59,919 bases of DNA from Rhizopus sp. PT2906 (Eukaryota > Mucoromycota > Mucoromycetes > Mucorales > Rhizopodaceae). The DNA lies in NCBI GenBank assembly GCA_025529335.1, contig JAMYHX010000251.1, positions 1-59,919 of the forward strand. Reading direction: 5' to 3'. Below are positions 11,926 to 23,209 of this stretch, one piece after another; the stretch's first letter is position 1; each line of letters opens with the position of its first letter. Under the pieces are notes generated by a model that worked only from the letters and a program-made list of their open reading frames with translations, made no database searches and was not told the origin of the DNA. The translations under genes were made by a program, and so were the position numbers.

Positions 11926-12132
11926 TTTGACTATGATTAGCCCTATCCTTTTCTTATAAGCGAAATAAAGTCTTTGCAGATTTGTTCACATGTTTGTATT
12001 TTGTATCCTGATGCTGTGGTATTGAAATTCTGCAAGTATAAATCAAGTTGTAGTCAATTCAATCAATTAGCAGTAAAAACATGAAAATGAGAAAAAACAG
12101 AGGGAGTCAAGAGCTTTGATTTATTAAGTTAT

Positions 12133-14055
12133 TCAGAATTCTTGCTGACACACTTCATCAGATAATAGAATGAACTCTTGTCTGTCAAAATATTCTTTCT
12201 CCTCAATTTCTTGGTCCCTGGCCACTTCAAGGTCATTTTGACGTTGACTGCATGTATCATCTGGTTTATGAACAACCTTTGGTATGCTAGAATAAACCCA
12301 TTCCTGTGTATCTTTCCATGGAGACGGAAGCACGGTTACTGGCGATGTGTCATTTGCAACGACAGTTGTTGATGTGCCAATGGTGTCAGATCTTTTAGGG
12401 CTGTTGTCATGCCTTTTTATTTCCGAGATGGTTATATAGGAAGGCAGTGAGTGCACTCTTGCTACTGATGACGATGATGATCTGGTCCTTTGCTGGTATA
12501 CATTGAACAAATAAAAGGCTATCAAAATCAAGATAAAAACGACAAGCCCTCCGGTGACTGCACCGGCAATAATTGCTAAAGAAGGATAGCTACTTGTGTC
12601 ATCAGTTCTTTGTGTTGTTCCACTGTCAGTATCATCTGAAAAAGGTAAGCCTGAAGGGGTGTAAACGGATGTCCAGCTCCATGTGTTGATATCCAGAACT
12701 TCAATATCTGACATGACAGTTAACGATGTCGAGACGCCAGAGAAACCAAAGGCAACGATCATATTTGTACCAACCAGTGTAGCTTTTATAATGTTGTTAA
12801 CGTCTCATTGTTGCTTTTATAACAAGAAAGGGGGCAATCTCTCTCTCTCTCTTTTTTTTTACCTGTATGCTAAAGATAATAAATAAAAAATAAAGTAAAA
12901 GCAATATAAAGCTAGACTTACATCCGCTCTTCCTTGTAATGCTGCATTTGTATTCTTCACTGTCCATTTCCAGGTGCGTGTGTCCAAGACAGCGACGTCA
13001 TTGTATACATGATATCCATCGTATCCTCCATAACTATAAAGTAAATTTATACAACAGACATACGACAAGGTACATATAATTTATGTACGTGGTATTATTT
13101 GACGACTTACATTAAAATGGAGTAACCATCAGGCATGAGCACTTGACTATGACTGCTTCGATTCTCAGGCTTATTATCTCTATCTAATTCTGCTGTAATG
13201 TGAGTCCAGTTGGATGCTTTTATGTCAAATACCCAAACGTCTGAGAGGGAAATGGCGTTTCCTGTCAACCCATCAAATCCACCAAGTATCACAATTCTGT
13301 CATTTGCGATCAATGTCTGTGTATGAGCGTATCGAAGAGGAGGGTTCACCGTAAGTGGAATAAATGATGAGTTCTCAGGGTGAACAGAATCGAAGCGATA
13401 GATGTTAGCAGGCAGATTCATGACATGAATTGGTACTCGAGCTGATCGTTTGCCTCCCCAAATCTACCTCTAACCCGATTAATCTACAATATAAAAAGAA
13501 CTATGGCGGTCTTCAGGCTTACATAGGCTGTCCCATTTTTTGTTACCGTGCACCCGGCACCTTGCCGGTTTAATCGATTTTCTCTCGGTAAGGAGAACGA
13601 ATTCCATCTACCCAAGTCGATGTCATAGGTGTATGCTGTAGGTTCTTCATCAATTGGCATCTGGTTGGGCATGACGCCACCAATGATAAGCATGTTATCG
13701 CCATTTAATCCACCCGTGAAAGCAATGTGAGCTCGCACAGAGGGTCCGCCAAGAGAGTTTTGTAGACCTGAGGCTGTGCTCCAAGGAGGACTGGTTACTG
13801 AAAATGGTGAATGAAGAGGGAGGATGGCTAGATCAGATAAGTAATGGGTACTGTTGTCATCGCTTGGGTTGATAGATCCATCTCCACCATAAAAGAGTAT
13901 ACTACGTACCACTTTCGTGCGTTATCAAAATGGTTCAAGGTTTAAAGAGTAGTAGATTACCTGTCGTTCAGTTGAACTGCAGAATGGGCAAACCGGCCAA
14001 CCGCAGTATAACATTCTGCATATTTAAGAAAGAGAATAAATGCAAATTGTATCAT
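12133..14055 (-). CDS. Secretory kelch-repeat type I membrane protein
   Basis: Six exons give 531 residues: 13961-14055, 13523-13901, 13111-13463, 12922-13033, a 7-base microexon 12863-12869, and 12133-12782. The start at 14055 yields a signal peptide (MIQFAFILFLKYAECYTAVG). Kelch motifs follow (ILFYGGDG, MLIIGGV, YIWGGKR, IVILGGFDG, ILIYGGYDG, MIVAFGFSG), enough for a six-bladed propeller. A transmembrane helix near residue 395 (GAVTGGLVVFILILIAFYLF) precedes an acidic and Ser-rich tail. The microexon supplies HT in GRADHTATLVG; skipping it would break the frame. It is a probable cell-surface or endomembrane receptor-like protein; the ligand is unknown. It lies 132 bases downstream of CDC26 on the same strand. 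Confidence 0.8.
12863..12869 (-). other. 7-base microexon of the kelch gene
   Basis: On the coding strand, CATACAG sits between TTATCTTTAG and GTAAAA. Spliced in, it joins GCG GAT to CT ACA CTG and completes the kelch motif GRADHTATLVG in frame. No other donor and acceptor pair here keeps the frame. Confidence 0.75.
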
Positions 14056-14187
14056 AAAGCAAATCAACAAGAAGAGAAAAAAAAAAAAAGAAAAGAAAAA
14101 GGAGAAAGAAGGGCTACTTTTATGTATAAAGCCGTTTGTGCAAAGAAGAAAAAAATCAGTTTTTATTAAAACCTTCTATTCTCAATC

Positions 14188-14394
14188 TCATTCTATGCCT
14201 AATCTGCTTGTCAAGTCTTGCTCCCTTTCAATAGCCCTTCCTTGAAATACGTTATCCAATATTTGACTAGGACTATTACTGGCACTGGTACTGGTACTAT
14301 GACTATTGTTTTCTTTCTTTTGCCCTGTTATTTTTTTAAATGACTCAATGTCGACAGGTGTTAATGTCACTGCAGTGGGAGGTTTTCGAATCAT
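14188..14394 (-). CDS. CDC26: Anaphase-promoting complex subunit CDC26
   Basis: A single exon encodes 68 residues. The N-terminus MIRKPPTAVTLTPVDIESF matches the CDC26/Hcn1 signature (M-hydrophobic-R-x-x-P-T, then a short D-I/V acidic helix), the part that caps the TPR groove of the CDC16/APC6 subunit. The C-terminal LTSRLGIE resembles the conserved RIGI tail of the fungal orthologs. Length is within the family range (roughly 65-125). It is a nuclear E3 ligase subunit that stabilises APC/C assembly. The next gene in the same direction is the kelch gene, 132 bases on. An opposing ORF at 14306-14536 is a shadow. Confidence 0.8.
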   Translation of the reverse strand: MIRKPPTAVTLTPVDIESFKKITGQKKENNSHSTSTSASNSPSQILDNVFQGRAIEREQDLTSRLGIE

Positions 14395-14885
14395 TGAGGA
14401 AGAAAGAAAAAAAGCAAAGCTACAGAAAACAAAATTTAAGCTTTCTAAATTTGTAATAAATGTAACCTCATCAGCAGCGTCCTTCTATTCACTATGTGGA
14501 GCATCTATCTTTCTTAAAACCCTTCAGAGAGAGTAACAGAAAGAAGAAAAAAAAAAGTAGTTAAATATTAATGATTCATAAATAGTCATGTAAGCACAGT
14601 TCAGAATCGGCACGAAGCAGTACTCACGTCATCCTTACGGCAGCTTCAGAACGTCAAAAGGGGAGAGCCATTGAGCACATGTTACCAAATTAGAATAGTG
14701 TGCACTCTATTATCAGTAATGACTGGATTTGAACGCAGGATACAGGAAGGAAGGAGCAAAAAAAGTGATACAGGGATTATTGATTCGACTGCATGAGACG
14801 GTTAGGAACTGATGAGAATCACCCTCTATTCTTTCATCTGTCGTAAGAACCGAAAACTAGGATTCGTGTTTCTGATCCTTGATAT
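14395..14885. other. Spacer upstream of CDC26
   Basis: Promoter side of CDC26; otherwise featureless AT-rich sequence. A tRNA-like patch near 14727-14750 was examined and rejected. Confidence 0.5.
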
Positions 14886-15230
14886 TTAAGTGTCATGTTT
14901 ACAATGTCCAATCGTTTTGTTTCGTTGCGGTATTTTCGAGAAAACGTGAAATAATGGACGATTTCCTTTTGTTATCTTCTCGCCAAACATCAACCGCATA
15001 TGAGCTGCTTTTTTTATTGGATCGGCATTAGGTAACGGCTTGTAATAGCTATAACTAATGTGTTTGAGTATAAGAGCAGTGCCATCAGTTAAGCCGTCAC
15101 TAGTATTACGATTGTTTGTAATCATGTATCTTGCACTAACCTCAAGTTCAAGCAATCTCATTGCTTGGTGGACCGGACAAGTCTGTAGACTCACCACTTT
15201 AGCAATGAGTCTCGAGACATTGCATTACAC
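14886..15230 (-). pseudogene. PIF1/Helitron-type helicase C-terminal remnant
   Basis: An open minus-strand frame, extendable upstream to about 15230, reads RLLELEVSARYMITNNRNTS then DGLTDGTALILKHI. This corresponds to the (G/S)AxxMxxxNxxxxxGLxNGxxG block found near the C-terminus of PIF1-like helicases, including those encoded by Helitrons. No Walker A or earlier helicase motif is found nearby, and the usual final FAMTINKSQG-type motif is absent, so this is a fragment. It sits in the spacer between CDC26 and PGM. Confidence is limited by the short match. Confidence 0.4.
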
Positions 15231-15466
15231 CTTTTGTGTACTACCTTGCCGCGTATAAACAAAAAGTTTGTTATTAAAAAGAAACTGATATATGTAACCC
15301 AATTGTCAATTGATCCCACAGTCCAGATCTTGTATATCAAAGGCTGTACATTCCACGTTTCCAGAGTTATCTTTAAGTTTAATAGGGCTTACGACTCTTA
15401 CAAGACATATTGCAAATTTTATCAAAGAATATTAAGAAATGCTCTGCAGGAATTTTATTATTATTT

Positions 15467-17239
15467 TTAAGTGATCACAGTGGGTTCCTTGCGTCCAGTG
15501 TATTTCTCAAGCTGAGACAAATCCAATGCAACATCGATCAATGGCTTCAAAGCAACTTGTGTATCCTTGGTATATTCTGAGGCATCATTTGTGTACTTTT
15601 CGACATAGAGACGTACTGTTGCTCCTTGGGAGCCAGTACCAGATAGACGAATTATAATTCGTGATCCATCCTTAAAGACGATACGAATACCTTGCTTCTT
15701 TGCTACACTGCCGTCAATAGGATCTTTGTATTCAAAGTCATCTGCTGCAGCTACGGTAAATCCACCAAAGGTCTTATCAACCAATTCGTTCTTTTCGATT
15801 AATCCACGAAGATAGTCTACCATTTCTTCAGCACCTTTACTGTCGACTTCTTCATAATCGTATCGAGAGAAGAAGTTTCGTCCATAGATCTTGTAGTGCT
15901 CTTGAAGGATATCCTGCACACTTGCGCGCTTTTCCTTATTGACATGTGCAATGATGCTCAACCATGCTATTTTATCAAAAGTCAGCGACACGCTATGTGC
16001 CTATTACGTAAACATTACCTAAAATAGCCCAAACACCATCCTTTTCACGAATATGATCTGAGCCTGTACCAAAAGATTCTTCACCACAGATGGAACAACG
16101 TCCAGCATCCATGAGATTACCAAAGAACTTCCAACCGGTGGGCACTTCAAAGTGCTCAACTCCCATCTTTTTAGCTACTAAATCTACAGCTTGAGAGGTG
16201 GGCATGGAACGAGCCAGGCCCTTGACACCATGTTTCTTAAAGTAAGGAATAGCATCCTTGGCATAGTGAGCAATGATGGCCACACTGTCTGAGGGAGTTA
16301 CAAAGGCGTTCTTGCCGATGATCATGTTACGATCACCATCACCATCTGAAGCAGCACCAAAGTCAAATCCTTGCTTGTTAACAGCTTCCACCAAGTCGTG
16401 AGCATAGGTCAGGTTAGGATCAGGATGTCCACCACCAAAATCAGGAAGAGGCTTACAGCGCATGACGTTAGACTCGGGTAAGCCGAATTCTTCAACGAAT
16501 AAACGGTAACCATAGGGTCCGGTAACACCATTCATACCATCAAAGAGCATCTTAAAGTCTGTATTCTTCTTGAAGAATTCCTTGATGCTATCAAAGTCAA
16601 AGATTTCCTTCATCAATTCAACATAGTCATCCACACCATCAATGACTTCGATTGTCATGTCGCCTACAGTTTGAGTACCTAACTTGGAAAAGTCAATTTC
16701 GGGTACGTCTGCCAATTTGAGTTCCTTGATATTCTTTGAGATTTCATAGATTCTATCAGTGACAGATTCAGGAGCAGGACCACCGTTGGAGCAGTTGTAT
16801 TTGATACCAAAGTCGTTATCAGGTCCACCTGGGTTATGAGAAGCAGTCAAGAGGATACCGCCGGTAGCCTTATGTTTACGAATGATGTTGGATGCTGCTG
16901 GTGTAGAGACAATACCATTACGACCAACGATCAATTTGGATACCTTTAAAGTGTTATTTACGTGTATTCTTCTCCTCGAGGTATACTTACACCATGTGCA
17001 ACACTGCATTTAACAATAACTTGAAGTACTTCATTAGAATAGTAACGACCATCACCACCAATGACCAGAGTAGCGCCTTTAGCACCACCATCAGATTCGG
17101 GAATAGCTTCAAGAATAGCCTGTACAAAGTTTTCGGTGTAGTTCTTTTCTTGGAATACTTTGACACGTTTACGAAGACCTGAGGTACCAGGCTTTTGTCC
17201 TTCGAAAGGCTTTGTGGGAATAGTTTGGATGTTTACCAT
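15467..17239 (-). CDS. PGM: Phosphoglucomutase
   Basis: Exons 16991-17239, 16019-16943 and 15467-15966 join to 557 residues, the usual length for the alpha-D-phosphohexomutase family. All four signature loops are present: the phosphoserine loop TASHNPGGP, the metal-binding DGDGDRN, the sugar-specificity loop GEESFGTGSDHIREKDG and the phosphate-binding RLSGTGSQGATVRLY. The loop type indicates glucose 1-P/6-P interconversion rather than phosphomannomutase. The cytosolic enzyme links glycolysis, trehalose/glycogen and UDP-glucose for cell-wall synthesis. The N-terminus PGTSGLRKRV is canonical, so the start is firm. Upstream, an inverted pair of octamers sits at 17400-17436. Confidence 0.96.
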
Positions 17240-18236
17240 GATAGCTTTTTTTTTTTTATCTTAAAAGAAAAAGAAAGAAAAAAAAAAGAGAAATACGAGT
17301 GAATTACGTATTTTATGCGTTCTGTTTGTTCTTTTGCCACCCATTTTGTTTCCAGATTACCCGGAGATTCCAATGAAACAAAAGATGGGCTGTGATAGTC
17401 ACGGTGAACCTAATATAGTAATCATTCATCACCGTGCTTCTCTTTTTTTTATTTTATTTTATTTTACGCGTTCATGTCTCTGTAGTAAATATCCTTATTG
17501 AATAACTAAATGCATAATTTCCCGCTTAGATCAGTTTCATCCGTTTGAGAATGGATATTTAAAATTAAAACCTTCTTTTTTGGGGGCTTGTGAATTTAAT
17601 TATTTTGACTTTTTATTACATTATCAATAGTAGCACTCAGAGATGTCTTATTCTTAGAATACAGTCTTTTCAGAATGTAAAGTTATATTTCTGTAATTTT
17701 TATAATACAATTTGTACGAACAGCGACAACTCAGTGTGACATTTCTTTCTAGAAATGTGTACTCTTTTTTTTTTGGGGGGAGAAAAATATTTTGATCTAT
17801 CCTATTCCTATGCTCTTCTTCGCTGTCGAGAGTTGGATGTCAGTTCGTTACTTTAAAATAAGTGGTCAAAATACACTTTAAGCTTCAAGGATCCATCTCA
17901 ATTACCTCCAAAGGCTGTCAGTTTTTGTTATATAGCAAATAACAATAAAGGAAAGATTTGATTTAAATACAAGCTAAAGAAGTGTCTTTTGATGGCTAAT
18001 GATGAGTTTACCCTTTTTAAAAAAAACAGCCATAGCAAAATAAAAACATATTTCTTGTAATACGAATAATTCGCATATACACCAGGTTAATCAACATCAA
18101 GAGGAACTTTCTCTACGCGTATAGGTCATCGTTGTACGAAAAAAAAAAGTCAGCTGGACAGATTGCATAAGTTGTTCACGCAGCTACTTGTTTTTTTTCC
18201 CCCCTTTTTTTACTATTATTATTCTTTTTATTGAAA
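17240..18236. other. Divergent intergenic region between PGM and ATG3
   Basis: About 1 kb serving as promoter for two divergent genes. It contains A/T homopolymers and a spaced inverted repeat (CACGGTGA at 17400-17407, TCACCGTG at 17429-17436). No ORF is supported. Confidence 0.6.
17400..17436. promoter_or_regulatory. Spaced inverted octamer repeat upstream of PGM
   Basis: CACGGTGA and its exact inverse TCACCGTG are separated by 21 bases, about 165 bases upstream of the PGM start. This could be a dimeric transcription-factor site or a small hairpin. No factor is assigned. Confidence 0.35.
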
Positions 18237-19538
18237 ATGTCAGTACAAGACGCATACAACAAAGTATTTTCCAACTTTCAAAAAATGAGAGATTATCTTG
18301 CACCTGTTTTGAAGAATTCAAAGTTTAAAGAAACTGGGTGCATTACACCTGAGGAGGTAAAGAAAAGGACACACATGAGCCAAATTCAGAAATCTTAATG
18401 TTGTCTATATATATATATATATATATAGTTTGTAGCAGCAGGCGACTTCCTTGTTTACAAGTGTCCAACTTGGTCATGGTAGAGTACCCTAAAAAAAAAA
18501 AACAGCAATGAAGGACTATTCTCATTTTGAATTATAGGGAAAGAGGACTAGAGGAAAAGATAAAGGATTATCTGCCTGCTGATAAACAGTTTTTGGTGAC
18601 TCGCAATGGTAAATACATAAAATAACATATCCATCTTATATTCATTATATGTAGTTCCATGTCTTCATCGTGCTCGCCAGATGGAATACACAGAGGACGA
18701 CTCAGAGACACAAATAGCAGATGATCATGATGAAGAGGATTGGATGTATACTCACAGCAACAGAGGTAACTAGGAACATATCATTTCATGGTCTAAACTA
18801 TTGTTAGCTACGAAGACTATGGAAGAAATTGCTCAGACGATCATGACAGAAGAGGAGGAGGAAGCAGAGATCAAAAGAGGTTTAGAAAAGCTAGAGTTGG
18901 ATAAGATACCTGACCTAGATGACATACCCAATATGGATGATATACCTGATATGGATGATCAAGTCGAAGAGGAGGATGATCCTGTAAGCGCGTGATATGA
19001 TCTGTTGCATCAGTGATTAACTCCTTTTTTCTTTTGTAGGCAGTTGACCACTCAAAAAGCAAGAAGTAAATAGGCTTGAATTACGTATGAATACAATTAA
19101 CTGGATTTAATCTAGTGATAAGGTACTGCAGGTGCGTACATATGATGTCTTTATAACCTACGACAAATATTATCAAACACCCCGTATGTGGTTATTTGGA
19201 TACGATGAAGAGAGGCGTCCTCTTACTTCTACACAAGTGTTTGAAGACGTATCTCAAGATTATGTAAAGAAAACCGTAACAATTGAAACACATCCTCATC
19301 TTTCTCTCAACTTGGCCTCCATTCATCCTTGTAAGCATGCTGAAGTCATGAAGAAGATTATTGAAAGAATGAGTAGCAAGGATGAGGAAAATGGTATTCG
19401 TGTAGACCAGTAAGTTATCATTATCAAAAAAAAGGTATATCGCTAAAATACATTTCTTTTAGATACATGATCATCTTTCTCAAGTTCCTTAGTTCGGTTG
19501 TTCCCACTATTGATTATGACCATACAATCAGTACTTAA
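18237..19538 (+). CDS. ATG3: Autophagy E2-like conjugating enzyme ATG3
   Basis: Eight exons (18237-18356, 18429-18478, 18538-18608, 18655-18765, 18808-18983, 19040-19065, 19116-19409, 19463-19538) give 307 residues. Landmarks are LVYKCPTWSW and ADKQFLVTRNVPC near the N-terminus, a long acidic flexible region with repeated IPDLDD/IPNMDD/IPDMDD, RTYDVFITYDKYYQTPR, WLFGYDE, and the catalytic cysteine in SIHPCKHAEVM. It transfers ATG8 to phosphatidylethanolamine after ATG7. The C-terminal YMIIFLKFLSSVVPTI is the family ending. Exon 6 is only 26 bases. The gene ends 71 bases from the convergent coronin stop. Confidence 0.95.
18406..18427. repeat. (TA)11 in ATG3 intron 1
   Basis: A perfect TA dinucleotide run directly precedes the AG acceptor of the first ATG3 intron. 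It is likely length-polymorphic. Confidence 0.9.
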
Positions 19539-19609
19539 TCATGAGGGTGTATTAGACTTTTTATTTTATACGTTTACAAAAGAATAAAAAGGGAAAAGAG
19601 GGTCCTATT

Positions 19610-21400
19610 TTACTCAACTAAAGCGTTACCTGAGTGTGGTAACTCTCCTTCTTCAGTTTTCTTGGCTAAGCTCACTTCGGCTAATTCGGTACGAAGCTTT
19701 TCAAGTTCAATTTCGAGCACACGGATCTTTACATCCCTTTGAGACAATTGGTTCTTTAAATCATCATTTTCTTTACGCATTTCGTGGTATGCTTCTTGAT
19801 ACTACATGATGTAATAAGTTATATGTACATATTGCATTTGATCATGTGAAAACCTACATTCTTTTCTTTGACAGGTGAAGAAGGCTCATTTTTGGCTTCT
19901 TCCACTGGAGCAGCTGTAGGGACAAATTCCTTCTTGGCCTTGGCAGTAAAGCCTGCTTCAAGGTCAACAAGTTTGGGATCAGCATTCTTGCCCTCAAACC
20001 ATTCGTCAGCAGTAAGTGCAGGCTCGTCGCTTAAACAAGGAGGGAAGATGTCTGATTGGAAAGCGTCAGACTATAAAAAATTGAATGTTAGTCTCTGCTA
20101 AAGTAACAAGTAAATGTACCTTTCTGGGAACAGTGAAAGAGATAGGTTCTACAATAGAGTGTCCTACTTTATAGGCTCTAGCTACTTCACACTCGTTCAC
20201 GTTTAATCCTCTCTTGGGCATGAATCCCATGCCACGCTGAGGTTCAATTGCTTTGTATTCAGACAAAAGGTATAGTTCATCATTATCATATTCAAAGTAA
20301 CGAATGTTTCCGTCACTATAACAATGTGAGTTGATTATGATCTGGATTAACCCTTTAACTTACCCCTTTCCAGCAAGATAGAGCATCTTGGTATCTGGGT
20401 CATAGAATGGCATAATCACACCAGAGGAGGTATCCAAAAATTCAGATTTAATAGGCTTGCTAAGGTTTGTTGAGTCCCACAAGTTCAGCTGACGGTCACT
20501 CATACGTGAGAAACCGGTAGTGGCTAAGCGATCCATGTTACCCATCCAGACAACACGAGAACCCTTGATGCCTTGGTGACCAGGACCCTCTTGTACGACC
20601 TTGTTAGCGCGCACGTCAAATACACGAAGCTTTTTATCTCTGCAAGTGGTGGCCAATAAGGATCCGTTGTAGTTCCAAGACATGGACTGGATAAGTTCTG
20701 TGTGTCCAGTGATCTCCTGCTTTTCTACTCCTTTTTCAATATCCCATAACTTGATTGTCAAATCAGTACTTGCAGATGCCAATACATTGTCTGCTGTTGG
20801 ATGGAAAAGCACTTGGCCTACTTTGCTGTACACAATCGTTCACTCTGTTTCTTTATATGATTTTTTTTTTTTACTTACCGTCCGTGACCAGATAGCTTCA
20901 AGATAGGCTGTACCTCTTCTTGTCCCTCAGCATACTCTTCAGGGATGCTCCAGATCATAACCTTGCTGTCTTCTGCACCAGAGGCAACCACATAATCATT
21001 AAAAGGATTAAAATCTGTATCAAGGACTGGTCCAGTATGTCCTCGGTAAAGGGGGTAGTTTTCAGGTAGCTTGCCTTTAAGGGGAAGAAAAGTGAGATGG
21101 TATCAACATATAGGCTTTATAGCTTACCAATTTGAGAAAGAGGAATAACAGCAAAGGCACCACCACCAGAAGCTTGCCAGTTAATAGACAAGAAACGCTA
21201 TAGCAAAAAAAAAAGAGGAAGAAGAATGTAAATCAACAGGGACATATCGTATATTTTTTTGTTCTTATTACAGAGTTGACTTTGACAATGTTTGTATCCC
21301 AAGCATTTGCGCTTACACGGAGATTGTCATAACAATAGTCTCTCTTGGCACATGTACCATAGACATGGCGATACTTGGAAGGACGAACGAAGAAAGCCAT
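19610..21400 (-). CDS. CRN1: Coronin, actin-binding WD-repeat protein
   Basis: Exons 21272-21400, 21128-21197, 20879-21074, 20364-20825, 20120-20315, 19858-20070 and 19610-19801 give 485 residues. The N-terminus RPSKYRHVYGTCAKRDYCYD is the coronin signature. WD units follow (GHTGPVLDTDFNPFND, VLASASTDLTIKLWDIEKG, LLATTCRDKKLRVFD, RQLNLWDS), then the coronin extension with the PKRGLNVNECEVARAYK motif. A linker of about 60 residues leads to a C-terminal coiled coil (KNQLSQRDVKIRVLEIELEK) for oligomerisation. It should act at cortical actin patches with Arp2/3 and cofilin. It is shorter than yeast Crn1 because the microtubule-binding insert is missing, as in animal short coronins. Confidence 0.95.
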
Positions 21401-21821
21401 CGTTCTTTACGAAAAGAGAGAAAGGTTAGTGCTTATAACTAACGGCATCTAAGTAGCTTACATAAAGAGATGTTCTTTATGAAATAAGAGATGTAAAGAA
21501 AACGGAAGAAGAAGAGAAGGGGGAACTTGAAATCAAGTAAAAATAAGAGGCTTAAAATAGAAGGTTGTACAACATATCTTCAAAATTGCTCTAATTTAGC
21601 ATCCATATCAAGGGGGGGAGTTACAGCTAAAGATCAATATATAAACAAGTAAGAGTGTGTTGATTTAACTTTGAGACTTGTGTCAGGTGGTAACTTGTTT
21701 GACACTAAAGACAACGATAATACTGAACCTTACTATCTAAACTTGTGGTGAACTTTAATAAGCCATAGAGATCGCTGTTTGTTAGATCGGAAGTTTTCCT
21801 CCACACTTTTATAAGCAAACA
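21401..21821. other. Spacer upstream of coronin
   Basis: Promoter side of the coronin gene; includes a G8 run at 21613. No gene is seen. Confidence 0.5.
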
Positions 21822-22055
21822 TTGTTTTCATCAGCGCTTATTTCAATACCTGGAAATAAAAAAAAGCCTATATTGGAGAATGTGGCTGAAGCTTCGTTAA
21901 AAGGAAAAAAGCCAGCACCAGCTTCCGGTTCGACAATTGCTGACTGGGTCAAGAACGTATTACGATTGTCAAGTATAGATATGACAACATTCAAAGCTCA
22001 CTCAACACGTTCTGTGGCCAGTATAAAAACCTTTGTTGTATTTGATCATGTCTAA
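21822..22055 (+). pseudogene. Tyrosine recombinase C-terminal fragment
   Basis: The open frame contains TIADWVKNVLRLSSIDMTTF then KAHSTRSVASI. The order W(I/V)K..L...GID...FxAHSTR is the C-terminal catalytic part of mobile tyrosine recombinases (DIRS/Ngaro/Crypton type), in which H-x-x-R supplies two of the catalytic residues. The segment ends 12 residues later without the final Tyr, and no N-terminal part lies upstream on this strand. It is a fragment, possibly from the same family as the relic at 33131-33968. Confidence 0.55.
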
Positions 22056-22166
22056 TACTAATCTTTACCTTAATTAGTACTCCAACCCCTTTTAAAACAA
22101 CCTAATTATTTTTGCTATGAGCTCCTCCTCTCATTTCTAATAAAAAGAATAAAACAGAAACTCATC

Positions 22167-23209
22167 ATGTCTTTGCTTTTATTCTATATATTTATACGAG
22201 TACTAACAACAACAACAACAACAACCGACACCTCAGCCTTCTTAGAAGGAATTGACATAAGAAAGTTGAAACATCATGCAGAGTGGATTCAAAGGTCAGA
22301 TATGTCTGAAAAATATTACTTTAAACCGAGAGAACAGCATTAGAAGGCACCAGAATCACCAGAGATATTCCAGCAAACCACGCCATCAATCCTTACGAAG
22401 AAGAATACCACAGCCGAAGTCGAATCAGAGTCAACTATAATTGAGATAAGTATGCCTCTCAATTCTAAAGTTGACGTAGAGGAGACTGAGATATGGTAAG
22501 GTCCTGCCCATGGTATAGAAAGTTCTTTTAAAACACCCATAAAAAAAAGAAAACTATATAGCCAAAATCGTTAAAGGATAGTGCCCTTGCTGGATGACTA
22601 CCAAACGGAGATTCGAATTTTGAAGAAGCAAGGATTTACTGTAATAGGATATACTAGAAAGTCAAAGAGTGATGAAGATATTGAAACCAGAACCAGATTA
22701 CTGAATCTCATGTACAAGCGTCTAAAGGAGAGATCGCTAGTTGATCATGTTTTTGCATCATATACCTCTCAAACTAACGACTAGTTGGCAAAAGAGGATT
22801 TAAAACAAAAATTTACATGCAGAAGGAAACACTCAGGGTAAGCAAATCAGTGACACATTATATATATCCAAATTAATAGATTACTTATTTCGACTCCATA
22901 GACGTGATGAGATTTATCACAAACACTGAGAACGTCTGCTTAGTCGCATTGGATTATGCTGGTTTGTCAACAAGCAGTAATGATTTGTATGGATTTTTAA
23001 AGTAAGCGGATAGTTACGAATCTATATGAAAGCAGAATAACTCATTATTTATTTTTGCAACAGACAGCATCCAAATCTGAAAATAATAATAATAACAATA
23101 ATAATCGATAGCATAGCAGATAAAAACAATGTATTGACATACAAAAGAAGTCGGTTGTTAAATGAACCAGACACTTTAAAGAAGTTTGAATGTAGGAGCA
23201 AGCTGGTTT
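22167..23209 (+). pseudogene. Broken spliced gene of an unassigned family, resolvase-like pattern
   Basis: The frame starting at 22167 reads through one TAG near 22339 and resumes as PESPEIFQQTTPSIL. The next block (from about 22585) carries FTVIGYTRKSKSDEDIETRT and LKERSLVDHVFASY, has a TAG near 22783, then continues to a donor near 22839. After splicing come ENVCLVALDYAGLSTSSNDL and, after another intron, KIIIITIIIDSIADKNNV. Several stops make it a pseudogene. The Y-x-R-x-S start and the later LVALDYAGLS are loosely like serine-recombinase motifs, but the arginines of the second motif are missing. I recall similar paralogs in Mucoromycota without a known role. Confidence 0.5.

Noticed and set aside
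12782..12922. Frameshift or pseudogene status for the kelch gene
   Set aside because: The microexon at 12863-12869 explains the apparent frame problem with canonical borders.
14700..14760. tRNA-like T-arm (GGATTTGAACGCAGG) read as a minus-strand tRNA
   Set aside because: The T-stem does not pair properly and no acceptor, D-arm or anticodon arm could be folded around it.
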